DNA from: Caulobacter sp.
GTDB lineage: Bacteria > Pseudomonadota > Alphaproteobacteria > Caulobacterales > Caulobacteraceae
Direction of reading: 5' to 3'
Assembly (NCBI GenBank): GCA_030678995.1
Contig: JAUXTQ010000002.1
Location: forward strand, 22,819-86,818
Length of the DNA: 64,000 nt
Under the pieces are notes generated by a model that saw only the letters and a list, made by a program, of their open reading frames with translations, did not search any database and had not been told where the DNA came from. Shown here one piece after another: positions 1 to 7,813 of this stretch; the stretch's first letter is position 1; each line of letters begins with the position of its first letter. Both the position numbers and the translations under genes were made by a program.

Positions 1-33
1 CCGCTTCCTCCTGTCGAGACCGTGTTCATGGGT

Positions 34-52
34 GGCCCGAACAAGTCGGGCC
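34..52. repeat. Short stem-loop downstream of SirB1-family gene
   Basis: Seven-base perfect arms (34-40 and 46-52) around a five-base loop. It lies beyond the stop of the minus-strand gene that ends at 121, so it may help end that transcript, but there is no T-run. I see no gene in bases 1-120. Confidence 0.3.
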
Positions 53-120
53 ATGACGGATATGATGGGAAGATTCACGCGGACTTCCAGGCTGCGCCAT
101 TGGAGAGATGCTGATCCCGC

Positions 121-936
121 CTAATTTAGTCTCAGCCGCACCCGCTCCCGCGCCGCCCGGGCGGCGATGGTTGCCCCGCCGTCCAGGATTTGGGCTCGAC
201 CGAGCGCCTGCAAGGCCCCCGCCAAGGCTCCCTGTCCCTCGCGGGCGGCGGCGACGTCAAGCCAGGGGCGGTGATCGGCGGGATCGAGCAGGGCCCGGCG
301 CAGGGCCGAGCGCTCGGCGCGCGGCCAGTCTCCGGCCGCCCGGGCCCGGGCGAAGATGGTGTTCTGCAGCCGCATCGCCACCGACCGGTCGCTGGTCGGG
401 GCCATCAGCAGGTCCAGCCGGCCGGCCACGTCCGGGGTCAGCCCGGACCGCAGGGCGCGCCGCGACAGTTCCGAGGGCAGCACCACCCGCCCTTCGCTGA
501 ACGGGTCGAGCGCCAGCGGCCCTTCGTCCGTCTCGATGCGCAGCAGGAAGTGGCCGGGAAAGTCGACCCCGCGCACGTCCAGCTCACAACGGCGGGCGGC
601 GTGGAGATAGAACACCCCCAGCGACACCGGGATGCCCCTGCGCCGGTCGGCCATGGCGATGACGTCGGTGTTGTCCGGGTGATCGTAGGTCATCAGGTCG
701 CCCTGCAGGCGCAGGTCGCCGGCCATGGCCTCGGCGATCGCCTCTTCGGGGGATTCGGTCTCCAGCCGCGCGGCCAGCCGTTCGGCGCCTTCGTCGGCCA
801 TGGCCCTGGCGGCGTGGGCGTCCCGGTCGGGGTCCTCATGGACGGCGCAGGCCAGGGCAGCCTCGAACAGGGGGAAGGCGTCGTCGGCCACCTGGCCGAC
901 TTCGGCCAGAAACTCCTCGGCTTCCTCGCGCGTCAT
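121..936 (-). CDS. SirB1/transglutaminase-like family protein
   Basis: 271 residues. The centre (about 85-135) carries the family signature: a DNTDV segment, then RRRGIPVSLGVFYLHAARR (98-116) and GVDFPGHFLLRI (123-134), the region that corresponds to the transglutaminase-like fold of SirB1 proteins. The last 70 residues look like TPR-type helices, as in many SirB1 homologues. The biochemical role of the family is not established; it is usually cytoplasmic and often sits beside translation or release-factor genes. It is the last gene of a minus-strand operon rsmI-yraN-SirB1, 15 bases after yraN. ATG at 936 is the natural start. Family call is firm, function is not. Confidence 0.85.
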   Translation of the reverse strand: MTREEAEEFLAEVGQVADDAFPLFEAALACAVHEDPDRDAHAARAMADEGAERLAARLETESPEEAIAEAMAGDLRLQGDLMTYDHPDNTDVIAMADRRRGIPVSLGVFYLHAARRCELDVRGVDFPGHFLLRIETDEGPLALDPFSEGRVVLPSELSRRALRSGLTPDVAGRLDLLMAPTSDRSVAMRLQNTIFARARAAGDWPRAERSALRRALLDPADHRPWLDVAAAREGQGALAGALQALGRAQILDGGATIAARAARERVRLRLN

Positions 937-951
937 ACTGTCCCTAACGCA

Positions 952-1326
952 TCAACCGCCCCGCCAGGCATCGGGAATATGACGCGGCAGGCGACCCGGG
1001 GCGAGGGCGACGAGGTCGAGGCGGATTGTGGCGGCCTTCAGGGCCGGCCGTCCGGCGGCGATGGCGGCGGCGGCGCGGCGCAGGCGCTCGCGCTGATCGG
1101 GCCGCACGGCTTCCAGCGCCGCTTCGAGGGTGGCGCGGCGCTTGACCTCGACCACAGCCAGCACATTGCCCCGTTTGGCCAGCAGGTCGATCTCGCCCCT
1201 CGGCGAGGCCAGGCGGAAACCGAGGATGCGGTAGCCCTTGGCCATCAGCAGCAGGGCCGCCAGCACCTCGCCGCGCCGCCCGCTGCGGCGGGCCAGGCCC
1301 CCGCGCCGGCTGCGGGCGGCGGTCAC
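952..1326 (-). CDS. yraN: YraN/UPF0102 family nuclease-like protein
   Basis: 124 residues. The pattern GRRGEVLAALLLMAKGYRIL, then GEIDLLAKRGNVLAVVEVKRR, is the UPF0102 signature, a restriction-endonuclease-like (PD-(D/E)xK) fold with the E..D..EVK acidic and lysine residues in place. The family resembles Holliday-junction resolvases, but its role is unproven. The GTG start at 1326 overlaps the rsmI stop as GTGA, indicating translational coupling; a much longer open frame continues upstream through rsmI but is only a high-GC shadow. The rsmI-yraN order is very common in proteobacteria. Confidence 0.88.
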   Translation of the reverse strand: MTAARSRRGGLARRSGRRGEVLAALLLMAKGYRILGFRLASPRGEIDLLAKRGNVLAVVEVKRRATLEAALEAVRPDQRERLRRAAAAIAAGRPALKAATIRLDLVALAPGRLPRHIPDAWRGG

Positions 1327-2192
1327 CGGCCGTCCTTCAGGGCCACGGCCCGGCGGTAGAGGTCGCGCCGGTTCAGGCCCAGGGCCTTGGCCACTTCTGA
1401 GGCGGCCTCCCCGGGCGGCAGGCGGGTCAGGGCGTCGGCCAGGGCCGCATCGGCGTCCTCGGGCGTCGAGGCGACGTGCGTCCCGGGACCGACCAGCACC
1501 ACGATCTCGCCCTTCGGCCCGTCCAGCCGGGGATCGGCGGCGAGGTCTTCCAGCGGCCCCCGCACCACCGTCTCGAACAGCTTGGTCAGTTCCCGGGCCA
1601 CGGCCGCCTCGCGGTTGCCGAACACGGCGGCCATGTCGGTCAGGCTGGCGCTCAGGCGCGGCCCGCTCTCGTAGAAGATCAGGGTCGCCTGCACGGGCGC
1701 GAACGCGCTGAAAAACGTCCGTCGCGCCGCGCTCCTGGTCGGGGCGAAGCCGGCGAACAGGAACCGGTCGGTCGGCAGGCCGCCCAGGGTCAGGGCCGCC
1801 AGCGCCGCCGAGGGCCCGGGTATGGGAAACACCCGATGTCCCGCCGCCACGACCTCCCTGACCAGCCGGTAGCCGGGATCGGACACCAGCGGCGTGCCGG
1901 CGTCGGAGACCAGCGCCACGCTCTGGCCCTGCTCCAACGCCGCCATGATCCTCGGCCGGGCCCGTTCGGCGGCGTGCTCGTCGTAGCGCAGCATGGTCTT
2001 GGAGAGGCCGTAGGCGGCGAGCAGCTTGCCGGTCACCCGGGTATCCTCGGCCAGCAGCAGATCGCAGCCCGCCAGCACGTCCAGCCCCCGCAGGGTGATG
2101 TCGCGAAGGTTGCCGATGGGCGTGGCGACCACATAGAGGCCGGCCTCGAGTGGGACCTCTGACAGCGGCGGCGGGGGCGGGTGGCGTGACAA
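1323..2192 (-). CDS. rsmI: 16S rRNA (cytidine(1402)-2'-O)-methyltransferase RsmI
   Basis: 289 residues. SAM-dependent 2'-O-methylation of C1402 in the ribosomal P site. The tetrapyrrole-methylase fold is clear: GLYVVATPIGNLRDITLR near the N-terminus, LLAEDTRVTGKLL, ALVSDAGTPLVSDPG, FPIPGPSAALAAL and GPKGEIVVLVGPG near the end, with a C-terminal helix that places the protein in RsmI rather than the cobalamin enzymes. I chose the TTG at 2192 because GGAG stands six bases upstream and the resulting length matches the family. The open frame runs up to 2282, but that would overlap the divergent gene starting at 2275. Confidence 0.92.
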   Translation of the reverse strand: MSRHPPPPPLSEVPLEAGLYVVATPIGNLRDITLRGLDVLAGCDLLLAEDTRVTGKLLAAYGLSKTMLRYDEHAAERARPRIMAALEQGQSVALVSDAGTPLVSDPGYRLVREVVAAGHRVFPIPGPSAALAALTLGGLPTDRFLFAGFAPTRSAARRTFFSAFAPVQATLIFYESGPRLSASLTDMAAVFGNREAAVARELTKLFETVVRGPLEDLAADPRLDGPKGEIVVLVGPGTHVASTPEDADAALADALTRLPPGEAASEVAKALGLNRRDLYRRAVALKDGR

Positions 2193-2274
2193 GAGGGTCT
2201 CCGTGCACGGCGAGGCGCCTTGCCCGCCCGCGCCAGCCAAGGGATAGAAGGCTGCACATCGCAAAGGAAGCGCC

Positions 2275-2907
2275 GTGAACAAGCTCGTCGCCTGGTTCGT
2301 GCTGATCGCCCTGGTCGTGATTGTCGCCGTTGGCGGCTACTGGTGGATGGACCTGCGCTGGCGGCCCAAGACCATCACCAGGCACCAGGCCGAGATCGCC
2401 GCCCTGCTGGAGCAGTCCGGCTGGGTCTCGCCGGCGCTGACGGGCCCCAAGCTCTACATGGTCGGTTTCCGCGCCTGCCCCAACTGCGCGCGGGCCAAGC
2501 TGGAACTGCTGCCCAAGCTGCACAAGGCCGGGGTCGACACCCGGGTGATCATGTTCGCCTGGCCCGACCGCAACGGCCAGGCCCAGTCCACCCCCGCGGA
2601 GCGGTCAACGGTCGCCGAGCTGTGGATCAACCGCGACTGGTCCTTGATGGAACGGTGGGACGCCGCCCCGGTCGAGGCATGGACCGCCCAGGGCATCCCG
2701 CCGGCCGACGGCGACATGGCCCGCACCGCGGTGATCGAAGCCGGCCGGGGCATGGTCGACAAGCTGACGCCGCTGCTGAAGGCCAACGGCATCGGCTTTG
2801 GCACGCCGGTGCTGATCTGGTGGTCGCGGGACGGCGTCATGCACGGCTGCGCCTGCGGCAATCCCGCGAGCTACAAGGCGGTGCTGAAGGATCTGGGAGC
2901 GAAGTAG
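2275..2907 (+). CDS. Membrane-anchored thioredoxin-fold protein with CPNC motif
   Basis: 210 residues. One N-terminal transmembrane segment (about 5-24) anchors a domain that should face the periplasm. A CPNC redox motif (Cys68-Cys71) follows a beta-strand, LYMVGFRACPNC, as in thioredoxin or DsbC/DsbG-type folds; a second pair, HGCACG near residue 195, lies close to the C-terminus after a PVLIWW strand with the cis-proline-like context GTPVLIW. The role is probably thiol-disulfide exchange, with unknown partners. GTG start at 2275 is supported by AAAGGAAG just upstream. It is divergent from rsmI. Redox function is inferred from the motif only. Confidence 0.6.
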   Translation: MNKLVAWFVLIALVVIVAVGGYWWMDLRWRPKTITRHQAEIAALLEQSGWVSPALTGPKLYMVGFRACPNCARAKLELLPKLHKAGVDTRVIMFAWPDRNGQAQSTPAERSTVAELWINRDWSLMERWDAAPVEAWTAQGIPPADGDMARTAVIEAGRGMVDKLTPLLKANGIGFGTPVLIWWSRDGVMHGCACGNPASYKAVLKDLGAK

Positions 2908-2967
2908 CAACGAGGGGACATGTCCCGGCACGGTCTGTGCGAGCCCCCGTTCAAGGCGGCATTCATG

Positions 2968-3032
2968 ACTTGAAAAGTACGCGTCCCCGTTTTCTCTGTC
3001 CCCGACGAAGCGGGGACACGTACTTTTCAGGT
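2968..3032. repeat. Imperfect palindrome of the GGGGAC/GTACC family
   Basis: Arms 2968-2989 and 3011-3032 match at 20 of 22 positions when one is reverse-complemented, around a 21-base centre. The outer part contains GTAC and the inner part GTCCCCG/CGGGGAC, the same building blocks as the palindromes at 3879-3954 and 59650-59725, so this looks like an older, decayed copy. Confidence 0.6.
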
Positions 3033-3197
3033 ACATGAACGCCCCAAGCCGCTGATCAGGGACACGTACCGGCTGCGCTGGAACATGCGGATACGGGTCC
3101 ACACACCCTTCATCGACCAACGATTGGCTGCCTGACGACCAGGACTGTGGGTGCCCGTTTCAGCCACCGCGCGCCACGGTCACAGCGCCCCATCGAA

Positions 3198-3322
3198 CGC
3201 TTGATGGAATGGTCTTTCGGGGGTCGGTTGAACTCAAGGACGGGCTTCGCCCGCCGCGCAGCGGCAGCCCGGAGGGCTGTCCTTGACTTCAACCGACCCC
3301 CGAAATCATGCTCCGCCAAGCG
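3198..3322. repeat. Long inverted repeat with 44-base arms
   Basis: Left arm 3198-3241 and right arm 3279-3322. The inner 27 bases of each arm (for example 3215-3241) are identical except one position; the outer parts are weaker (CGCTTG-type ends agree). The 37-base centre is GC-rich. If transcribed it would form a long hairpin. It is not followed by a T-run and has no partner elsewhere in the window that I noticed. Confidence 0.65.
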
Positions 3323-3878
3323 ATCAATGGCGGGCTATCGCTGACAGTCCAGGCCTTCGCGCCGCGGGGATGAGCGGATTGTAGAAACTCCAAGGCGTTG
3401 GAATCGCTGAGTTTCATTCAGGATATTCGGGGGATCGACCGCAACTTGTCCCCGCCCTCCCCACCGCCCGTATCCTTCACCCATCCCGCTGCACGGGGAG
3501 GGCGCTAGGCCAGGCGATCCGATGCGGCGGCGGGGTGAGGTTCGAGCGGGAAGCTCGTTGGCGCCAGTCGTGAAGGCGCTCCGTCGCCGCCAGTGGCATC
3601 CCGACGGAGTTGGAACCGAACGACCTCTGGCCGGCGAGCGGCAGGTGAGCGGGGGTTACGCTCACGGTCCGGGGACGGTTAGCCGCCGCCCGCCCGCCGG
3701 AGGCTTCTGCCGGCTAAGTGCTAAGAGCACTGCCTACCGGCGGCCACCGGATAACGGACTTCGCGGCGCGAGACGGCCTCGTCCACTCTTGCACCCTCTG
3801 CAAACAGACATCCGGGCAAGACCGGAGCGCGCCGCACCCTCCCTGCCTTCACCCCCGTGAAGCGGCGATGCCGTGGGC

Positions 3879-3954
3879 GGGGACATGTACCGTCTTCGGT
3901 ACGTGTCCCCTGCCGCTCGAACTGACGGGGACACGCACTGAAGTGCATGTCCCC
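3879..3954. repeat. REPIN-like doublet of GGGGAC palindromes
   Basis: Two adjacent stem-loops, 3879-3910 and 3927-3954, each starting GGGGACA and ending TGTCCCC, separated by 16 bases. The second is the exact reverse complement of 59650-59677 and the first closely matches 59692-59725 reversed, so the whole doublet occurs in the opposite orientation 55 kb away. This arrangement fits REP sequences in tandem inverted pairs, which in other bacteria are moved by RAYT transposases. Confidence 0.7.
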
Positions 3955-3963
3955 CCGCCCGTC

Positions 3964-5328
3964 CTACAGCGGCGCGAATTTGGCCGTGAAGTGGCGCATG
4001 GCTTTTGGCTGCCAGGTGATCTTCATGCCGCGCAGGCTGTCCTTCCTCGCGGCAATCTCCTCGAACACCTCGACGATGTAGTCGGCGTGGCTCTGGGTGT
4101 AGACGCGGCGGGGGAAGGCCATCCGGACCAGGTCCATGGGCGCCTCGACCTCGGTCCCGTCGGGCTTGAGGCCGAACATCACCGTGCCGATCTCGCAGGA
4201 GCGGATGCCGCCCTCGACATACATGGCCACCGCCAGGGACTGGCCCGGATACTGCGACGGCGGAATGTGGGAGAGCATCCTGCGGGCGTCGATGAACACC
4301 GCGTGGCCGCCGGTCGGCCGCACCGTCGGCACCCCCAGCGCCTCCAGCCGCTCGCCGATATAGGCCATGCTGCGCAGGCGGTAGCGCAGGTAGTCCTCGT
4401 CGATGATCTCGACCAGGCCCTGGGCGATGGCGTCAAGGTCGCGGCCGGCCAGACCGCCGTAGGTCGGGAAGCCCTCGGTCAGGATCAGCCGGTTGCGCGC
4501 CGCCTGGGCCAGGTCGTCGTCGTTCAGGGCCAGCCAGCCGCCGATGTTGGCGAAGGCGTCCTTCTTGGCCGACATGGTCATGCCGTCGGCCATGGCGAAC
4601 ATGTCCCGCACGATCTCCTTCACGGAGCGGCCCTCCTGGCCGGCCTCGCGGGTCTTGATGAAGTAGGCGTTCTCGGCGAAGCGGCAGCCGTCGATGATGA
4701 ACGGCTTCTTGTGGGCGTGGGCGATGCGCGCCACCGAGCGGATGTTGGCCAGGCTGACCGGCTGGCCGCCGCCGGCGTTGTTGGTCACCGTCAGCATGAC
4801 GCAGGGCACGGCGTCGCCATGCTCGACCAGGAAGGCCTGCAGCCGCTCCAGGTCCATGTTGCCCTTGAACGGATGCAGGCTGGTCGGGTCCAGCCCCTCG
4901 GCGATGACCAGGTCATGGCCTTCGGCGCCGGTGGCCTCGATGTTGCCTCGGGTGGTGTCGAAATGGGTGTTGGACGGGATGAACTTCCCCGCCCCGCCGA
5001 GGATCGAGAACAGGATCGCCTCCGCCGCCCGACCCTGGTGCGTCGGGATGACGTGTTTGAACGGCATCAGTTCCTTCACCGCCGCCTCGAAGCGGAAGAA
5101 GGACGGGCTGCCGGCATAGCTCTCGTCGCCGGACATCAGGGCCGCCTGCTGTTTGGCGCTCATGGCCGAGGTGCCGCTGTCGGTCAGCAGGTCGATCAGC
5201 ACATCGTCGGAATGCAGGGCGAACAGGTTGTAGTCAGCCTGGGCGATCAGTTTCAGCCGCTCTTCCCGCGTGGTCATGCGGATGGGTTCGACCGCCTTGA
5301 TGCGGAAGGGTTCGATGATGGTGCGCAT
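3964..5328 (-). CDS. tnaA: Tryptophanase (tryptophan indole-lyase)
   Basis: 454 residues, PLP-dependent beta-eliminating lyase giving indole, pyruvate and ammonia from L-tryptophan. Visible family features: IPTHQGRAAE (94-103), FDTTRG (123-128), NNAGGGQPVSLAN, DGCRFAENAYFIKTRE, the PLP lysine in MSAKKDAFANIGG (Lys256), EGFPTYGGLAGRD and the C-terminal MRHFTAKF. The closest alternative is tyrosine phenol-lyase, which has threonine where Asp124 stands here and lacks the C-terminal histidine; Asp124 and the HFTAK histidine correspond to E. coli residues Asp137 and His463 that favour tryptophan. No tnaC-like leader or tnaB permease is visible. It is divergent from zapE with 54 bases between starts. 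Confidence 0.88.
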   Translation of the reverse strand: MRTIIEPFRIKAVEPIRMTTREERLKLIAQADYNLFALHSDDVLIDLLTDSGTSAMSAKQQAALMSGDESYAGSPSFFRFEAAVKELMPFKHVIPTHQGRAAEAILFSILGGAGKFIPSNTHFDTTRGNIEATGAEGHDLVIAEGLDPTSLHPFKGNMDLERLQAFLVEHGDAVPCVMLTVTNNAGGGQPVSLANIRSVARIAHAHKKPFIIDGCRFAENAYFIKTREAGQEGRSVKEIVRDMFAMADGMTMSAKKDAFANIGGWLALNDDDLAQAARNRLILTEGFPTYGGLAGRDLDAIAQGLVEIIDEDYLRYRLRSMAYIGERLEALGVPTVRPTGGHAVFIDARRMLSHIPPSQYPGQSLAVAMYVEGGIRSCEIGTVMFGLKPDGTEVEAPMDLVRMAFPRRVYTQSHADYIVEVFEEIAARKDSLRGMKITWQPKAMRHFTAKFAPL

Positions 5329-5382
5329 GGATCACTCGATGTTCGTTGAAGCGCGGAGCTCGCCGCGCTAACCGCTTTGGCG

Positions 5383-6501
5383 ATGCCTTTATCCGTCCGC
5401 GCCGCCTATCGCGAGCGACTTTCCCGGGGCGATATCAAGCCCGACACGGCGCAGGAGCAGGCGCTGGGCGCCCTGTCGCGCCTGGAGGGCGACCTCAACG
5501 CCTTGTCCGAGCCGGGGTTCTCCTCGCTGTTCCGCAGGCCGAGGGGCGCAAGGGGCGTCTACCTCTGGGGCCCGGTGGGCCGGGGCAAGTCCATGCTGAT
5601 GGACCTGTTCTTCGACTCCGCCCCGGTAACCAAGAAGCGCCGCACCCACTTCCATGTTTTCATGGCGCAGGTTCACGGCCACATCGACGCCTGGCGCAAG
5701 GGCGACGCGGCGGCCCGCAAGGCCCGCTTTGGCCAGGCGAAAGGGGATGACCCGATCCAGCCGACCGCCGAACTAATCGCCGAGGACGCCCGTCTGCTCT
5801 GTTTCGACGAGTTTCAGGTCACCGACATCGCCGACGCGATGATTCTCGGTCGGCTGTTCGAGGCCCTGTTCGCCCAGGGCGTGACCCTGGTGGCCACCTC
5901 CAACCGGCCGCCGGACGACCTCTACAAGGACGGCCTCAACCGCCAACTGTTCCTGCCCTTCATCGGCATGCTGAAGGAACGGCTGGAGGTGGTCGGGGTG
6001 CGCGGCCCGGTGGACTTCCGTCTGGATCGCCTGCGCGGCGCCCGGACCTGGCTGGCGCCGGACGACGCGGCGAGCACGGCGGAATTCGACCGGCTGTGGG
6101 CCGACATGCTTGACGGCGCGCCCGAGACCGGCGCGACGCTGGAGGTGCTGGGGCGCAAGCTGCACCTGCCCCGGGCCAGCGGCGGCCTGCTGCGGGCCGG
6201 CTTCCCCGGCCTGTGCGAGCATGCCCTGGGGCCGCAGGATTATCTGGCCATCGCCGGGCGCTTCCATACGGTGTTCCTGGAGGACATCCCGCGTCTCACG
6301 CCCGCCCGGCGGGACGCGGCCAAACGGTTCAACACCCTGATCGACGCCCTCTACGAGGCCCAGACCAAGCTGGTCGGGCTGGCGGCGGTCGAGCCGGAAG
6401 ACCTCTATCCGGAGGGCGACGGATCGTTCGAGTTCGAGCGCACCGTCTCGAGACTGCAGGAAATGCGTTCGACCGACTGGCTCGAACGGGTAAGGGACTG
6501 A
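5383..6501 (+). CDS. zapE: Cell division protein ZapE / AFG1-like ATPase
   Basis: 372 residues from ATG 5383. AAA-type ATPase of the AFG1 family, which in E. coli acts on the Z ring. Walker A is GPVGRGKS (63-70), followed by MLMDLFF; the HVFMAQVH segment, Walker B in LLCFDEFQVTDIADAMIL and the sensor-like TLVATSNRPPDDLYKDGLNRQLFLPFI are all diagnostic. The C-terminus RLQEMRSTDWL is also typical. A TTG codon two codons earlier (5377) is in frame, but ATG is preferred. Length matches the family. Confidence 0.92.
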   Translation: MPLSVRAAYRERLSRGDIKPDTAQEQALGALSRLEGDLNALSEPGFSSLFRRPRGARGVYLWGPVGRGKSMLMDLFFDSAPVTKKRRTHFHVFMAQVHGHIDAWRKGDAAARKARFGQAKGDDPIQPTAELIAEDARLLCFDEFQVTDIADAMILGRLFEALFAQGVTLVATSNRPPDDLYKDGLNRQLFLPFIGMLKERLEVVGVRGPVDFRLDRLRGARTWLAPDDAASTAEFDRLWADMLDGAPETGATLEVLGRKLHLPRASGGLLRAGFPGLCEHALGPQDYLAIAGRFHTVFLEDIPRLTPARRDAAKRFNTLIDALYEAQTKLVGLAAVEPEDLYPEGDGSFEFERTVSRLQEMRSTDWLERVRD

Positions 6502-6527
6502 TCGACAATCAACGGGAGGAGCAACAC

Positions 6528-6902
6528 ATGTTTTCGCACATCATGGTCGGCACCAACGACCTGAAGAAGGCCAAGACCTTCTATGACGCCGTACTCGGCA
6601 CGCTGGGCGTCCCGCCGTCCTTCGTGGACGGCCACCGCATGTTCTACATGGCCAACGGCGGCGTGTTCGGCGTGTCCGAGCCGATCAACGGCGAGGCCGC
6701 CTGCCACGCCAATGGCGGCACCATCGGCTTTGCCTGCAGCTCGCCCGAACAGGCCGACGCCTGGCACGCGGCGGGCGTCGCCAACGGCGGGACCACCTGC
6801 GAGGACCCGCCGGGCGTCCGCGAAGGCGGCATGGGCAAGATGTATCTCGCCTACCTGCGCGACCCGGACGGTAACAAGCTGTGCGGCATTCACCGCATGT
6901 AA
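6528..6902 (+). CDS. VOC (glyoxalase/bleomycin-resistance) family protein
   Basis: 124 residues. Begins MFSHIMVGTNDLKKAKTFYD, the first beta-alpha-beta unit of a VOC module, and ends with YLAYLRDPDGNKLCGIH, where the glutamate or histidine that normally binds metal is replaced by a cysteine-glycine context; metal ligation is therefore uncertain. The substrate cannot be told from sequence. GGGAGGA at 6514-6520 decides the start. It follows zapE by 26 bases and may be co-transcribed; a strong hairpin (6916-6945) lies just after its stop. Confidence 0.8.
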   Translation: MFSHIMVGTNDLKKAKTFYDAVLGTLGVPPSFVDGHRMFYMANGGVFGVSEPINGEAACHANGGTIGFACSSPEQADAWHAAGVANGGTTCEDPPGVREGGMGKMYLAYLRDPDGNKLCGIHRM

Positions 6903-6915
6903 CGACCCGGAAGTC

Positions 6916-6945
6916 CGCGGGCGGGGCCGAAAATCCCCGCCCGCG
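6916..6945 (+). terminator. GC-rich hairpin between VOC gene and sdhC
   Basis: Eleven-base perfect arms (6916-6926 and 6935-6945) with an eight-base loop. There is only TT after it, so it is a weak intrinsic terminator candidate; it ends exactly where the putative sdh promoter begins. Confidence 0.5.
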
Positions 6946-6972
6946 TTGACACCCCCGGTTCGCGGCTTAAAA
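6946..6972 (+). promoter_or_regulatory. Candidate sigma-70-type promoter of sdhCDA
   Basis: TTGACA at 6946-6951 and TTAAAA at 6967-6972, 15 bases apart (16 to TAAAAG). The leader to sdhC would be about 25 bases. Inferred from consensus only. Confidence 0.45.
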
Positions 6973-7004
6973 GCGGACGCACCCGAGCAACAGCCGAGAT
7001 TCAG

Positions 7005-7415
7005 ATGACCGAAGCCTCGCCGGGGGTCCGCGAACGACCCCTCTCGCCGCACCTTGGGGTGTGGCGCTGGCATGTCACCATGCTGGGTTCCATCCTTCAT
7101 CGCGCCTGCCTTATGGGCCTCTATGCCGGCGCCCTGGTCCTGGCCGGATGGGCCGTGGCCCTGGCTTCGGGCGATCAGGCCTATGGCGCCTATGTCGGGC
7201 TGCTCGGGTCGCTGCCGGGCAAGCTGGTCCTGCTGGGCCTGACCTTCGCCCTGTTTTTCACCGTGGCCAGCAACGCCCGCCACCTGATGTGGGACACCGG
7301 CCGCGGCTTCGCGCCCCGGACGGCCGATATGATCACCATCGCCGGCATCGTCTTCGCCCTGGTGGCTACTGCGGTGGTCTGGGTCATCGCCGGCCAGACC
7401 GGAGGCCTGTCTTGA
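7005..7415 (+). CDS. sdhC: Succinate dehydrogenase cytochrome b556 subunit
   Basis: 136 residues, membrane anchor of complex [14 protein letters not shown] and [12 protein letters not shown] form the start of the first membrane helix with the quinone-site serine and HR pair, and [13 protein letters not shown] near residue 88-100 carries the heme-ligand histidine region typical of SdhC. Three transmembrane segments are visible (about 30-52, 64-86, 107-130). First gene of sdhC-sdhD-sdhA; its stop overlaps the TTG of sdhD. Confidence 0.94.
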   Translation: MTEASPGVRERPLSPHLGVWRWHVTMLGSILHRACLMGLYAGALVLAGWAVALASGDQAYGAYVGLLGSLPGKLVLLGLTFALFFTVASNARHLMWDTGRGFAPRTADMITIAGIVFALVATAVVWVIAGQTGGLS

Positions 7416-7813
7416 CCGGCGCGCCGGCGGGCTTCCGCACCCCCCTCTCCCGCGCCCGGGGGCTTGGCGCGGCCAAGCACGGCGTGGGCCACTTCATCGC
7501 CGACCGGGTCAGCGGCCTGGCTCTGATCCCGCTGTCGATCTGGGCCGCCTATGCGGGCCTGAAACTGGCCGCCGGCGGCTACGTTCTGGCGGTCGAGTGG
7601 CTGGCCCGGCCGCTCAACGCGGTGCTGCTGAGCCTGTTCGTGGTCGCCGGGTTCACCCACCTGCGCCTGGCCATGCAGGTGGTCATCGAGGACTATGTCG
7701 AAGGCTTCGTCAGCAAGTCGTCGCTGCTCATTCTCAACTATCTCGTCTGCGTCCTCGGCGCCGCTCTGGGGGTCTTCGCCATCCTCAAGGTGGCCCTGCC
7801 CGGAGTCCTCTGA
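7412..7813 (+). CDS. sdhD: Succinate dehydrogenase hydrophobic anchor subunit
   Basis: 133 residues from TTG at 7412, which overlaps the sdhC stop as [35 protein letters not shown] is split over the first helix, and [17 protein letters not shown] carries the conserved H..L..Q...EDY motif of SdhD. Three transmembrane segments. A frame upstream of 7412 lies inside sdhC and is a shadow. It anchors SdhAB to the inner membrane and forms the quinone site with SdhC. Confidence 0.92.
   Translation: MTGAPAGFRTPLSRARGLGAAKHGVGHFIADRVSGLALIPLSIWAAYAGLKLAAGGYVLAVEWLARPLNAVLLSLFVVAGFTHLRLAMQVVIEDYVEGFVSKSSLLILNYLVCVLGAALGVFAILKVALPGVL

Larger units (their letters stand above)
2908..3963. other. Gene-free palindrome-rich intergenic region
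   Basis: About 1.05 kb between the thioredoxin-fold gene and the tryptophanase 3' end. It holds a degenerate GGGGAC/GTCCCC palindrome cluster (2913-3070), a long inverted repeat (3198-3322), a remnant of the light-coloured CCCTCCCC/GGGGAGGG family (about 3449-3500) and a doublet of GGGGAC palindromes (3879-3954). Open frames here (for example 3522-3860) show no domain, no ribosome site and no coding-like composition. I see no gene. Confidence 0.7.

Noticed and set aside
3522..3860. Open frame in the gene-free kilobase before tryptophanase
   Set aside because: Arg/Pro-rich translation, overlaps palindromes, no ribosome-binding site.
3879..3954. Possible CRISPR array from the repeated palindromes
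   Set aside because: Repeats are palindromic, only two adjacent, with no regular 30-base spacers and no cas genes.
3964..5328. Tyrosine phenol-lyase as the identity of the PLP lyase
   Set aside because: Asp at position 124 and the C-terminal HFTAK histidine fit tryptophanase; the tyrosine enzyme has Thr at the first site and lacks the second.
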